From a virus: a stretch of 54,710 bases of DNA. The notes below the pieces were generated by a model that worked only from the letters and a program-made list of their open reading frames with translations, was not told where the DNA came from and did not search any database. The DNA is taken from the IMG/VR virus record IMGVR_UViG_3300003890_000058, positions 1 to 54,710 of that record; one strand, given 5' to 3'. A program made the position numbers and the translations under genes. Below, in pieces: positions 21,059-29,766 of this stretch. How positions within the stretch are numbered: position 1 is the first letter of the stretch; the number at the start of each line of letters is the position of its first letter.

Positions 21059-21148
21059 ATGACATATACATATCTTTTTACTTATATTATGGCATTAGCA
21101 ACTATGTATTTTAGTATAATCGAAAGTGAACGTCGTAGTCGTAAGTAG
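21059..21148 (+). CDS. Micro-ORF, 29-aa membrane peptide
   Basis: ATG to TAG encodes a peptide with one hydrophobic segment (MTYTYLFTYIMALATMYFS) and a charged tail (ESERRSRK). That is the design of a single-pass membrane microprotein with a basic C-terminus. On its own such an ORF would be noise. Here it has an exact AAAATTGA 33 nt upstream and a strong hairpin 36 nt downstream, so it has the full layout of a transcription unit. Function unknown. The alternative is a non-coding transcript or the relic 5' end of a larger gene. Confidence 0.45.
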   Translation: MTYTYLFTYIMALATMYFSIIESERRSRK

Positions 21149-21184
21149 AACATTATGTAATATCAATGAAATAATAGTATAAAT

Positions 21185-21212
21185 ATTATTGCATAAATAT
21201 TTATGCGATAAT
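21185..21212 (+). terminator. 3' hairpin after the micro-ORF
   Basis: 14-nt arms (ATTATTGCATAAAT with ATTTATGCGATAAT) with one G-T wobble and no loop beyond the palindrome centre. Confidence 0.55.
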
Positions 21213-21214
21213 AA

Positions 21215-22125
21215 ATGGAGAATCCGGGAACATCCAAGTATGCTGTATATTTTAGATCTAATCCAAATACAATCGTAATGTTATCTAAGAGCACAAAAAG
21301 TTACGTATACTCCATTTGGCTCAGATTGGTTGAACATTCATGGTTATCCATAAATTTTATCTAGTTATGCAGAAACAACTCATATAGCTTCCAATTCAAA
21401 TTTTGTAAGCATCCCATATATTTCAAAACGTCCATCAAAATAAGTTCTACATGAAATAAGAATATGTTTGCTCCCATAAGGAGATCTTATGGATATTGAT
21501 ACACATAATGTCCATGAATATACTGGACACTATGGTAATATTAAAGATGTTCTTCCACTATTGATGTAATATCTGTCAACACATCAGAACTAATGTTTCC
21601 ATACATCAGTATCCTCGTGGATGTATGTCGATGGTACTAAAAGATGAAAATCCCAATAAAAAATGGTGAAACTGTTATAGACAAAAATGGTGATTATGTT
21701 ATATCATAATCGATTTCATTTAAACGGGTAGGAGATGATTTTCAATCCTGTTTTGATAGTATCCTTGTAAATTATTATTTAATTACATGAACAGCAGAAG
21801 GATTTGGAATGGTTTGGAACTTACATGTAAGACATACTGTTGTTTTAATGGTTGATGATATTAATCATATTATTTGATCCTGGTGGTATTACATCAGGAA
21901 CTAAACATTTATATTATTGGATAAATCATCTTAATGATTTAAAGGGATTCCATTTACCAGAGTAATTTCTGCAGATCTCCCACATTGTCTTCAACTTGTA
22001 TTTAGTTATCATTCATCTTTTAGACAAGAACAACAATGTATTATTTGGTTATTTTATTATTTACTTTTTGAGAATGTAAATTATCATATGATATTGAATT
22101 ATTTATTTCGAATGTTTCCATAAAT
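21215..22125 (+). pseudogene. Decayed gene of about 300 codons
   Basis: An ATG at 21215 opens 49 codons (MENPGTSKYAVYFRSNPNT...). Coding-like sequence continues in shifted frames with several internal stops: SDWLNIHGYP, SSYAETTHIASNSNFVSIPY, MDIDTHNVHEYTGHYGNIKD, NGETVIDKNGDYVIS, TAEGFGMVWNLHVRHTVVLM, DPGGITSGTKHLYYWINHLN and a C-terminal ISADLPHCLQLVFSYHSSF. The blocks follow one another on the plus strand, so they probably come from one gene ruined by at least five stops and two or three frameshifts. No family is recognised. Confidence 0.5.
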
Positions 22126-22216
22126 AAGTTATCTTAAAATTAAGAAAATAGCAACACTCCTAAATTGAGAATCATTCAATTAACTTTATTTAAGTTCCAT
22201 TATAACAATATTGTAT

Positions 22217-22224
22217 AAAATTGA
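22217..22224 (+). promoter_or_regulatory. Mimivirus-type early promoter AAAATTGA
   Basis: Exact octamer 41 nt upstream of the ATG at 22265. It decides between that ATG and an upstream TTG that the motif would overlap. Confidence 0.65.
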
Positions 22225-22264
22225 TTTTTATTACTATATTAGTATTGGAATAATATCGATTCTG

Positions 22265-22789
22265 ATGCAGAATTCTGAATGTTCTTTTATCGGGAAGATC
22301 TTTTTATTTATTCTGTTACTTCCATGTATTTTTATTTTGAGTATTCTTATCATTGTTTTAGCTCCTATTGTAGGTCTTTTTGCAGTACCTATCTTTGGAA
22401 TCAAGTTACTCTTACATAAGTATTTGGCAAACTATCATTACGATAGAACTATCAATAAAGAGGGTGTGTACCTTGTGAATGGTTCAAATTATATGAAAAC
22501 AAATGCCAAGTTTACACAAGAGGATATTCCACGAATTCAACATGAAATCAAGAGGTTATATCATGTAAATTCGGAGATTTCTACGAGGAAATGGTTCCAG
22601 CAAATGTTAAGATGTATAATTCCAATTGGTGGTCTGATTTGGGTTATATTAGTAGAAATGAATGAATATGGGTCCATGGAATTAGGATGTCAAGGATGTG
22701 AAAATCATTGGAATCACTGGACAAAAGAGGAGGCTTTACAATATCATTTAGAGAAATTAAAACCGAATAACACAGATAGTGTAGTTTAA
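22265..22789 (+). CDS. Membrane protein of unknown function
   Basis: The 174-residue protein has one long or two closely packed N-terminal membrane segments (IFLFILLLPCIFILSILIIV, then a GLFAVPIFGIKLLL stretch), a soluble loop, and another hydrophobic segment around IPIGGLIWVILVEM. The C-terminus contains a small Cys/His cluster (LGCQGCENHWNHW) that might bind metal. The start at 22265 is chosen because AAAATTGA lies just upstream. A perfect palindrome separates it from the convergent next gene. No family recognised. Confidence 0.65.
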   Translation: MQNSECSFIGKIFLFILLLPCIFILSILIIVLAPIVGLFAVPIFGIKLLLHKYLANYHYDRTINKEGVYLVNGSNYMKTNAKFTQEDIPRIQHEIKRLYHVNSEISTRKWFQQMLRCIIPIGGLIWVILVEMNEYGSMELGCQGCENHWNHWTKEEALQYHLEKLKPNNTDSVV

Positions 22790-22794
22790 TAACT

Positions 22795-22820
22795 ATGATT
22801 TGTGATATATCACAAATCAT
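22795..22820. terminator. Perfect 26-nt palindrome between convergent genes
   Basis: 13+13 nt perfect inverted repeat (ATGATTTGTGATA and its complement) between stops at 22789 (+) and 22825 (-). Confidence 0.7.
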
Positions 22821-22824
22821 ATCT

Positions 22825-23112
22825 TTAGAAGATAGCATTTTCATAATCGGTATGATACTTACAATGTTCCTTCCATCCAGTAGGATGATGCGTAAATACC
22901 TTACGATGTTTTGGTAAAATGCAAATATCACAGGCTATAAAGCCATCTAATTGTCTATAATGCCAAACCCAGTATTTTTGAAGTTCTGGATAATCTTGTT
23001 TCCATAGTCCTTCAATTTGACATCGATAGGTGGCAATGCGACCACACATACATCTGGTGATTTTCCAATGTTCTTTTAAAAGAGGATTAGTTTTAGGTAT
23101 CCAATTGCCCAT
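22825..23112 (-). CDS. Small Cys/His protein, CxC...CDxC...FTHHP family
   Basis: The 95-residue protein has two possible metal-binding half-sites: RCMCGRIATYRC near residue 20 and ACDICILPKHRKVFTHHPTG near residue 65. It starts at MGNWIPKTNP, because upstream residues would overlap the 3' end of the helicase gene. A second, broken copy of the same pattern (RCICNQNNIVTYSC ... VCDECIQPNVKHLFTHHPKG) lies at 53.6-54.1 kb, so this is a viral paralogous family. Zinc binding is inferred from Cys/His spacing; the function is unknown. Confidence 0.65.
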   Translation of the reverse strand: MGNWIPKTNPLLKEHWKITRCMCGRIATYRCQIEGLWKQDYPELQKYWVWHYRQLDGFIACDICILPKHRKVFTHHPTGWKEHCKYHTDYENAIF

Positions 23113-23149
23113 TTTAAGAAAGTACTTTTTCAATTTAATATAATCATTT

Positions 23150-25054
23150 TTATTGTTCACTAATAATAGAAGCAGATTCAACCAAAGGGAGAATATCTAA
23201 TTCTTCTGTAGTTAAAGCTTGAGTTGGTATTAATTGTTCACTGCTTGATGTGTAAAATTCTTCTGAATCTAAATGTGATAAGAAGTCGACTATAAAAGAG
23301 ATCGAAATTTCTTTATTAAGTCCAAAAGCTAAAGATCTATAATCCGAACTATAATATAAATTATAATCTAATCCTCGACCTAGATCTAGCATATAGTTTA
23401 TAACAGTAACGTTTCGGTCAGGAATATCCAACGCCACATGAGAATCATATCGAATCGCACGACCGATAGCTTGTTTGATAACCCAACGACTAATATATTG
23501 CTCTAAAATATGAAACTTTCTAACATGTAATAAATTAATACCTTCAGCACCTGCATCTGTAATAATCATTACCCGAATTTGTTGGCCTTTAATATTTCCA
23601 GGAGCATTAAATTTTTCAAGGACACGAACACGATCTTGATCATCCATGTCGCCATTAAAGAATTCATATGAAATTCCATATAGATCTAAAAGAGCTCCAA
23701 TAAGATAAGATCCATATCGGAGCTTGAATTTAGTATATATAACGTGTTTATATGGATTATTCAAAATGTCACTTATAATATATGTTAATTTTTCGGAATA
23801 CTCTGGAATTACAGATAGAATTTCTGGAGTAATCCATCCTCCATCTCCTATAAGTTTATCATCAATTCTAAGTTCAATAGGGGTTCCTATTTGATCACCT
23901 ACTTGAATCTCTGGATATTGGAAATTACTTTCTTGTCGACTCCTTAACATTGACAGAGCAAGGAAATATCGTGTTCGATCCCTGTTGTATCGATCTGGAT
24001 TTCGAATACGATCTCTTTCATTAGGTGGAAGGGTGTCAATTTCGTCTTCTCGAATCTTAATATAAGCATCAAGTCTTCGAGGATTGATTGGAATATTCAA
24101 ATACTTTATGAAAACTTCTGGATAGTGCGAACTATCTCCTGTAGCTGTATAATAATCGACAACTGGATGTAGGATATCTCGGAATGCTTGAATATCTTTT
24201 GGAATAATAACACCTTTACGACTACCAAACATCGAATTAAAAGTATTTAAATCTGGAATGAGAGTTGGACGTAATAGAAGTAGAAGATAAAAAAGTTCTT
24301 TATAATCACCGACGATCGGAGTTCCAGAACCACAAACTATAAAAGAATCTTTGGCGGTTTGAATAAATTCATATACTGCCGATTTCTGTTCACTCTCGTG
24401 AACACGACCGTTAATTACATTATGAACTTCGTCGATGATAATAAGACTGTTATTCAAAAATCCAGGTTTCTCTCGTTGGGCTCTTTGGAGAATTTCTCTG
24501 ATGGTAGTGGAATTGTGACTATAAAAGTGGAATCGATCTAACATGTTTCTGGTAATTGTTCCACAGAAAGAACAATATTGCTGTATAAAATTAGCACGTA
24601 GGGCACCACTAGTAAATACATATACATTTTGACGATTTGAGTTTACATTTTTAAGATAATAATCTGCACACAAGGCGTAAGTACATGTTTTCCCAGAACC
24701 TAAACCATGCATAACTAAAATTCCTTTTAAGGTAGGGTCATTAGCCTCAAAAACATTTCGAAATCGATTAAGTGCACTTAATTGATGTTCTTTAGGTTGA
24801 AAAGGTTTCCTTCGAGGATCTCTCGGATGTTCTAAACAAACATTGGATATAACCCCTTCAATATCTTTAGCTGCATTCCCTGACACTTTAACCCATTTTC
24901 GTGTTTGTTCTCTCCAAACACATTTGGTAAGTGGATTGTATAATAGACCTGTATTTCGATCTCTATATAACTTAGGTTGACCATGACCCTGCGGTGGTAC
25001 TGGATCCATGCACATATCAGGTGGGAAAATATTATCATGATCAGCTCTAGCCAT
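23150..25054 (-). CDS. D6/D11-like SF2 helicase/NTPase
   Basis: The 634-residue protein has Walker A MHGLGSGKT (about residue 115), Walker B/DExH LIIIDEVHN (about 206), motif III-like CGSGTPIVGD (about 244), a C-terminal helicase lobe with IITDAGAEGINLL (about 497) and motif VI-type KQAIGRAIRYDSH (about 534). This matches the SNF2-like helicases of large DNA viruses related to poxvirus D6R (early transcription factor subunit) and D11L (NPH-I termination ATPase). Whether it acts in initiation or termination cannot be told from sequence alone. It is divergent from GFAT; ATG at 25054. Confidence 0.88.
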   Translation of the reverse strand: MARADHDNIFPPDMCMDPVPPQGHGQPKLYRDRNTGLLYNPLTKCVWREQTRKWVKVSGNAAKDIEGVISNVCLEHPRDPRRKPFQPKEHQLSALNRFRNVFEANDPTLKGILVMHGLGSGKTCTYALCADYYLKNVNSNRQNVYVFTSGALRANFIQQYCSFCGTITRNMLDRFHFYSHNSTTIREILQRAQREKPGFLNNSLIIIDEVHNVINGRVHESEQKSAVYEFIQTAKDSFIVCGSGTPIVGDYKELFYLLLLLRPTLIPDLNTFNSMFGSRKGVIIPKDIQAFRDILHPVVDYYTATGDSSHYPEVFIKYLNIPINPRRLDAYIKIREDEIDTLPPNERDRIRNPDRYNRDRTRYFLALSMLRSRQESNFQYPEIQVGDQIGTPIELRIDDKLIGDGGWITPEILSVIPEYSEKLTYIISDILNNPYKHVIYTKFKLRYGSYLIGALLDLYGISYEFFNGDMDDQDRVRVLEKFNAPGNIKGQQIRVMIITDAGAEGINLLHVRKFHILEQYISRWVIKQAIGRAIRYDSHVALDIPDRNVTVINYMLDLGRGLDYNLYYSSDYRSLAFGLNKEISISFIVDFLSHLDSEEFYTSSSEQLIPTQALTTEELDILPLVESASIISEQ

Positions 25055-25198
25055 TTATAATCTTGTATAATTTTCTTTCACATATTTTTTTATTAAAATT
25101 TATATATATACTAGACATATATTAACAGGAGAAAAAATCGATAAAATTTTTCGGAAATTGAAATGTACTTTATACAGTTTATATCCGAAAAAATACTC

Positions 25199-27097
25199 AT
25201 GTGTGGAATTTGTGGTTTTATTGGTAATGGTGATGCTTATACTCATGTTTTCAATGGTCTTCAAGCCTTACAAAATCGTGGATATGACTCTGCTGGTATT
25301 GCAGGGATTAGAGATGAACAAATAATAATTCATAAACATGCTAGTACTCCAACTCAGACAGCCATTCAACAGTTATCTGGTCTTGATAAAAGTTTCGACA
25401 AATGTACGGTTAGTATCGGTCATACGAGATGGCGGACTCATGGAGTAGCTAATGATATAAATTCTCATCCACATGTTGATTATACAGGTAAATTCGCACT
25501 AGTTCATAATGGAATCATTGAAAATTATCAACAACTCAAAGAAGAACTTCAAGCTAAAGGAATTCCCTTTAAGTCTCAAACTGATACCGAGGTTATTGTG
25601 AATCTTCTAGGGTTTTATTATTCAGAGAAGAAGAGTGTTAAATCTGCCCTTGAGAAGACTTTATCTCGGTTAGAGGGAACATGGGGTTTAGCAATTATTT
25701 GTGTTGATAGACCTAATAATCTGTATTGTGCTAGACACGGCAGTCCTTTATTGATTGGTTTTGGTCCATCTGATGAATACATGATTGTGGCTTCCGAGCA
25801 GAGTGGTTTTTGTGGTAGCAAATATGTAAATAATTATATTTGTTTAAATGATAGTGACGTAGTTGTTTTAAGGAAACATAAAAATCGAGTTAGTTTCAGA
25901 CCGACTCATGATAATTCAGAAGAAGAAAACATAAAGGAACCAAAGGATCTATATAAGCTTAAACCTATCACTGTTGATTTAGGTGTATTAACACCAGATC
26001 CATTTCCTCATTGGATGATTAAAGAAATCTATGAACAACCAGATGCGGTTCTTAGAGCCATGGGAATGGGTGGTCGTCTATATGGTAACGACAGTGTACG
26101 TCTAGGTGGTCTTAATGACTATCGAGATGAATTATTGAAGTTGAATCATTTAATTCTTTTAGGATGTGGAACGTCTTATCATTCAGGTTTACATGTAGCA
26201 CCTCTATTTCGAATGATTTCTGGATTTGATACTGTCACTGTTTATGATGGCGGAGAGTTTACATATCATGAAATTCCCAAAAATGGGAAAACAGGTATTA
26301 TTTTAATAAGTCAATCGGGAGAAACAAAAGATCTTCATCGATGTATTGAAGTTGTTCGTGGATATGATAATGTGATGACAATTGGTGTAATTAATGTTCC
26401 TGATAGTCTCATTAGTAGGGAAGTATCATGTGGTGTATATTTGAACGCTGGTAAGGAAGTTTCTGTAGCTTCAACAAAGGCCTTCACATCGCAAAATGTT
26501 GTTTTAACTATGATTGCAATTTGGTTTGCCCAGAATCGTCAACTTCATGCAGTTAAACGTTCTAATCTAATTTGTGATCTTAGAAGACTACCATTGGATA
26601 TTAGAAATACTATTGAACAGACACATGAGAAATGTAAAGAAATTGCAAAGTATCTTCATACCAAACCAACTAACACTATGTTTATATTAGGTAAAGGTGT
26701 ATGTGAATCGATTGCTCGAGAAGGCGCCCTAAAGATAAAAGAAGTATCATATCGTCCATGTGAAGCTCATAGTAGTAGTAATTTAAAGCATGGACCATAT
26801 AGTGTTATTGATCCAGAAGTACAAACTCCAGTAATTATGATTTGTCCAGATGATGAACATTTTTCACGTAATCAAAGTATTGCTGAAGAAGTTAAAAGTA
26901 GATATGCTGATCTTATTGGAATTAGTGATCGTCCTCTTGAGGGTTATAAATTCTCAATTGAAGTTCCGAAGAATGAAAATTTTCGTAGTCTCTTAGCTTT
27001 GATACCATTACAATTATTAGCTTATGAATTAGCTATCCTTAATAATAACAATCCCGATTTACCTAGAGGTCTTGCCAAAACAGTCACGGTGTTTTAA
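25199..27097 (+). CDS. glmS: Glutamine-fructose-6-phosphate aminotransferase (GFAT)
   Basis: The protein makes glucosamine-6-phosphate from fructose-6-phosphate and glutamine, the first step to UDP-GlcNAc. I start at ATG 25199 because the class II glutaminase nucleophile must be the Cys after Met (MCGICGFIGN); an upstream ATG at 25163 would bury it. Visible blocks are ALQNRGYDSAGI, GHTRWRTHG, HNGIIENY, then two SIS domains with LGCGTSYHSG, ISQSGETKD and VASTKAFTSQ, and a C-terminal LPRGLAKTVTV. Length (632 aa) is normal for eukaryotic or viral GFAT. Chloroviruses and mimiviruses also carry it. It probably supplies sugars for virion glycans. Confidence 0.95.
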   Translation: MCGICGFIGNGDAYTHVFNGLQALQNRGYDSAGIAGIRDEQIIIHKHASTPTQTAIQQLSGLDKSFDKCTVSIGHTRWRTHGVANDINSHPHVDYTGKFALVHNGIIENYQQLKEELQAKGIPFKSQTDTEVIVNLLGFYYSEKKSVKSALEKTLSRLEGTWGLAIICVDRPNNLYCARHGSPLLIGFGPSDEYMIVASEQSGFCGSKYVNNYICLNDSDVVVLRKHKNRVSFRPTHDNSEEENIKEPKDLYKLKPITVDLGVLTPDPFPHWMIKEIYEQPDAVLRAMGMGGRLYGNDSVRLGGLNDYRDELLKLNHLILLGCGTSYHSGLHVAPLFRMISGFDTVTVYDGGEFTYHEIPKNGKTGIILISQSGETKDLHRCIEVVRGYDNVMTIGVINVPDSLISREVSCGVYLNAGKEVSVASTKAFTSQNVVLTMIAIWFAQNRQLHAVKRSNLICDLRRLPLDIRNTIEQTHEKCKEIAKYLHTKPTNTMFILGKGVCESIAREGALKIKEVSYRPCEAHSSSNLKHGPYSVIDPEVQTPVIMICPDDEHFSRNQSIAEEVKSRYADLIGISDRPLEGYKFSIEVPKNENFRSLLALIPLQLLAYELAILNNNNPDLPRGLAKTVTVF

Positions 27098-27137
27098 CAC
27101 CAACTAGAAAATGTGTATTCTAATGATTTCAAAATAA

Positions 27138-27163
27138 CATATCAATCAGGATTGATTGATATG
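27138..27163 (+). terminator. 3' hairpin after GFAT
   Basis: Perfect 11-bp stem (CATATCAATCA with TGATTGATATG), 4-nt loop, 41 nt after the GFAT stop. It lies inside a short ORF beginning with GTG, which argues against that ORF. Confidence 0.6.
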
Positions 27164-27438
27164 CCAATCAAATTCTTACATATATTCGTCTTATTTAGAT
27201 TCAATCAAATGTTAGATCCGTATTTGCTGTATTTAGGTTCATCATCTACATTATCATCTTTATTTTATATCCGTCTTTGTTATAGTACTAACATTAATCT
27301 TAAAAGTGATATAAAATAATTCATCATTGATGTGTGGTAGTAAAAAACAAATGAATTTTCCTAGGAAGGGTATATCAGGAATAAGTATGTATCTAAATTG
27401 TATTTTCTATAGTACCGTATACATTACTGCTAAATAAG

Positions 27439-27681
27439 ATTTTTGAAACCGATCAGAATAAATGTATAATCCTACTTAACCAATAGTTAAATAGAATATC
27501 TGAACAAAATGATCCAATACTGAGTGGATCTGAAACTATTACATCGGATTTTATAAATGTTACTACATGGACACAGAAGCTACCACAATGGGTTATAATA
27601 CAATCAATATAAATGGGAATTAATGATGTGTATATTAGTAAAAGAATTCAATTTCGACCTAAAAGACCTGATAAGTTTTAA
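27439..27681 (+). pseudogene. Gene remnant with internal stops
   Basis: One plus-strand frame reads as protein across about 80 codons (IFETDQNKCIILLNQ, then SEQNDPILSGSETITSDF, TTWTQKLPQWVIIQSI, INDVYISKRIQFRPKRPDKF) but contains a TAG and a TAA. The sequence from 27320 to 27438, before it, holds one 35-codon ORF of doubtful value. It is a degraded gene of unknown family. Confidence 0.4.
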
Positions 27682-27879
27682 AAGGTAATCCGAATGTTAC
27701 TGTAATGACATGTGAAATGATATAATCAGAATCTAAAGTAAAAGGAATTCAGATATATTTATGATGACTTAATATATCTAGATTTCATTGGAACCGACAG
27801 GATCCGAATATGGTTTAAACTTTGAGAAAGTTTTATATAGGAAAATTAAAGAGATTTTAAAGCTTAGAAGACAGAAATC

Positions 27880-27899
27880 ATATATGTGAGTACATATAT
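27880..27899 (-). terminator. 3' hairpin of the sulfotransferase-like gene
   Basis: Perfect 8-bp stem (ATATATGT with ACATATAT), 4-nt loop, just past the minus-strand stop at 27910. Confidence 0.55.
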
Positions 27900-27909
27900 A
27901 ATTTATAGA

Positions 27910-28779
27910 CTAAGTTAAATATTTTCTTTTTTCGTGTTGTCCGTGATTTAACCAATGAATTATTGCATTACATTCATCCTTGAAAGGTAAATCTGGATTC
28001 AATTGAAGATATGTTGTCCAATTAAAGTTAGAGGGTAAAATATTATTGTCTGATTGTTTATACCAAAACTCTTTAATTTTTTCATATTCTTCCTGTGTAT
28101 AGAAATATGTGCATAGAAATTCTGCAGATCTAAATTTATAATCTAATAAATCTCTAGGAATTCTTAATTTTAACTTAAATTGAGTGTATAAATTAGAATA
28201 CCACTTTTTAGATGATACATTATCTGGTGTAAAAGTAAACTCCGACGGATGATCTAAAAATTGTGGAATAATATTTGGCCATTGATTAATAAAATCGAAT
28301 CGTAATAATAGAACTCGAGTATGTTCAGTTTCATAGTATAGATAACCTTTATCAGCAGGGAATGTGTCTGGTAATTTCCCAAAAATATCAGTATCTAGCA
28401 TAGGGTAATAATTTTCTAAACTTATAAATTCATTGGTAATAAATCGTTGAATTAATGCGTTTACATTTTTATCATTTGGAGATACATGATTATTAAAATA
28501 TGAAGATATAGTTCTAGAAATAGGTTCCCTAAAAGATGATACTACCAGAGGCTTCTTTTTTAATCGATTTTTTGTATGAAGTACGAAATCTATCATTTTA
28601 ATTCCATGTTGCTTCAACTGAGGATATCTATGCCATATACTATGATCACCGTGAGAATGAAAAGAATGTTTAATTGAACGATGTAAAGTTGTACTTCCTG
28701 TTTTACCTCCAGAGATTACAAAATATTTAATACTATTGATTAATGGTATACTGTCTAAAATGTCCATTTTAGATAGCAC
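27910..28779 (-). CDS. Sulfotransferase-like protein (NKWYS/capsule-synthesis type)
   Basis: The 289-residue protein has a PAPS-binding loop-like motif near the N-terminus, ISGGKTGSTTLHRSI (residues 23-37), and a 3'-phosphate-binding-like block VVSSFREPISRTISSYF (about 79-95). These are the two hallmarks of sulfotransferase P-loop enzymes. Around residue 190 it has SSKKWYSNLY, matching the NKWYS motif that names a family of putative capsular-polysaccharide synthesis proteins. The C-terminus (YLQLNPDLPF...AIIHWLNHGQHEKRKY) is a repeat type often attached to glycan enzymes. Transfer of sulfate to viral surface glycans is a reasonable inference, supported by GFAT nearby. Confidence 0.7.
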   Translation of the reverse strand: MLSKMDILDSIPLINSIKYFVISGGKTGSTTLHRSIKHSFHSHGDHSIWHRYPQLKQHGIKMIDFVLHTKNRLKKKPLVVSSFREPISRTISSYFNNHVSPNDKNVNALIQRFITNEFISLENYYPMLDTDIFGKLPDTFPADKGYLYYETEHTRVLLLRFDFINQWPNIIPQFLDHPSEFTFTPDNVSSKKWYSNLYTQFKLKLRIPRDLLDYKFRSAEFLCTYFYTQEEYEKIKEFWYKQSDNNILPSNFNWTTYLQLNPDLPFKDECNAIIHWLNHGQHEKRKYLT

Positions 28780-28793
28780 TCAGATTTAATAAA

Positions 28794-29363
28794 TTATAAA
28801 AAGTCTTCTCGAGTTAATTCTATACCTTCTCGTATTTTATACGAACTGTCTTTCTTTAATCGCCATAAAAATCTAGATACTATAGATCGATGACCTTTCC
28901 AAGATTGAGCTAATTGTTCAGCCTCCTTAATAGTTAACACCTTTGGACGACCATAAATGTCTTGCAGACGTTTTCGAATATATAAATCTTTTGCTAGGAA
29001 AACATCCGGATCAGAATACGTCATAATGAGAAGACCTTTTAATGTCCAAGGTTCGATTCCTGTAAGATTTCGTAAGGTATTTATATCTAATTTATTTTGG
29101 AGAGCCAAATTAGTAATACTTTGAATCAAGTCTGGATTTCTAATACCAATAGATTTTAAATCGTCGGTAGATAGTTTACTCATGGCTTCGGGTGTTAAAA
29201 TATTGGTTCCAATTAAACCATATAAATTCTGACGGATTTTCCTGGACGCTGCAAAAGAAATTCTCTGTGATAAAATTAGTGAAATCGTAGCATGATATAA
29301 AGAAGTTTCTTTAGGTAACCATAATTGAACTTGATGAGCAAGTTCAAGGATTTTAGATTTCAT
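28794..29363 (-). CDS. HhH-GPD DNA glycosylase, AlkA-like
   Basis: Helix-hairpin-helix and Gly-Pro-Asp-type loop: LRNLTGIEPWTLKGLLIM (residues 98-115) followed by DPDVFLAKDLYIRKRL (118-133), with D126 at the position of the catalytic Asp of AlkA-type glycosylases. There are no Cys ligands for a 4Fe-4S cluster, so it fits 3-methyladenine glycosylase II (alkylation base-excision repair) better than EndoIII/MutY. At 189 residues it is essentially only the catalytic domain. It overlaps nothing; a perfect palindrome separates it from the gene upstream. Confidence 0.8.
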   Translation of the reverse strand: MKSKILELAHQVQLWLPKETSLYHATISLILSQRISFAASRKIRQNLYGLIGTNILTPEAMSKLSTDDLKSIGIRNPDLIQSITNLALQNKLDINTLRNLTGIEPWTLKGLLIMTYSDPDVFLAKDLYIRKRLQDIYGRPKVLTIKEAEQLAQSWKGHRSIVSRFLWRLKKDSSYKIREGIELTREDFL

Positions 29364-29393
29364 ATATAAGAATATCCTAGGATATTCTTATAT
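29364..29393 (-). terminator. Perfect 30-nt palindrome
   Basis: 15+15 nt perfect inverted repeat (ATATAAGAATATCCTAGGAT...), between the minus gene ending at 29396 and the glycosylase start at 29363. It is the longest perfect hairpin of the window. Confidence 0.7.
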
Positions 29394-29395
29394 GA

Positions 29396-29656
29396 TCAAT
29401 TATGTTCATCATACATACAACCTCCAACGTCCATATGAGCCAACTGATTAGGTTGATTAGTCCGACAACCTTCACAAGTAGTTTTCATCAATACTATAGA
29501 GACTAGAGTATATATCTGTGAATTCTGTTTATCATAATTTTGGAGATATTTCCCAATAACGTCTAAAACACATTCATCTGGTGACACACAAATAGTGAAC
29601 TCAATTTTATTATAATTTTTATCTTGAACAATGACCTTAAATCTAACTGAATCCAT
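29396..29656 (-). CDS. Small protein with CEGC...H...GGC motif
   Basis: An 86-residue protein with a beta-rich N-terminus and a C-terminal CEGCRTNQPNQLAHMDVGGC. The spacing CxxC-(x)11-H-(x)4-C suggests one zinc site. I recall similar short motifs in giant-virus proteins but cannot name a family with certainty. The gene is divergent from the large nuclease gene, with overlapping upstream regions. Confidence 0.6.
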   Translation of the reverse strand: MDSVRFKVIVQDKNYNKIEFTICVSPDECVLDVIGKYLQNYDKQNSQIYTLVSIVLMKTTCEGCRTNQPNQLAHMDVGGCMYDEHN

Positions 29657-29766
29657 TTAGAAAATATTTATTTGTCAAAATAAGTAATCAAAATTTGGGA
29701 TTGAGAAATTATATTTTTGATTTACAATTTGATATTCTCGAAATCCACTTTTTTGTACAAACTAAA

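Noticed and set aside
27113-27319. 68-codon ORF after GFAT
   Set aside because: It starts with GTG and spans a terminator-like hairpin; nothing supports its expression.
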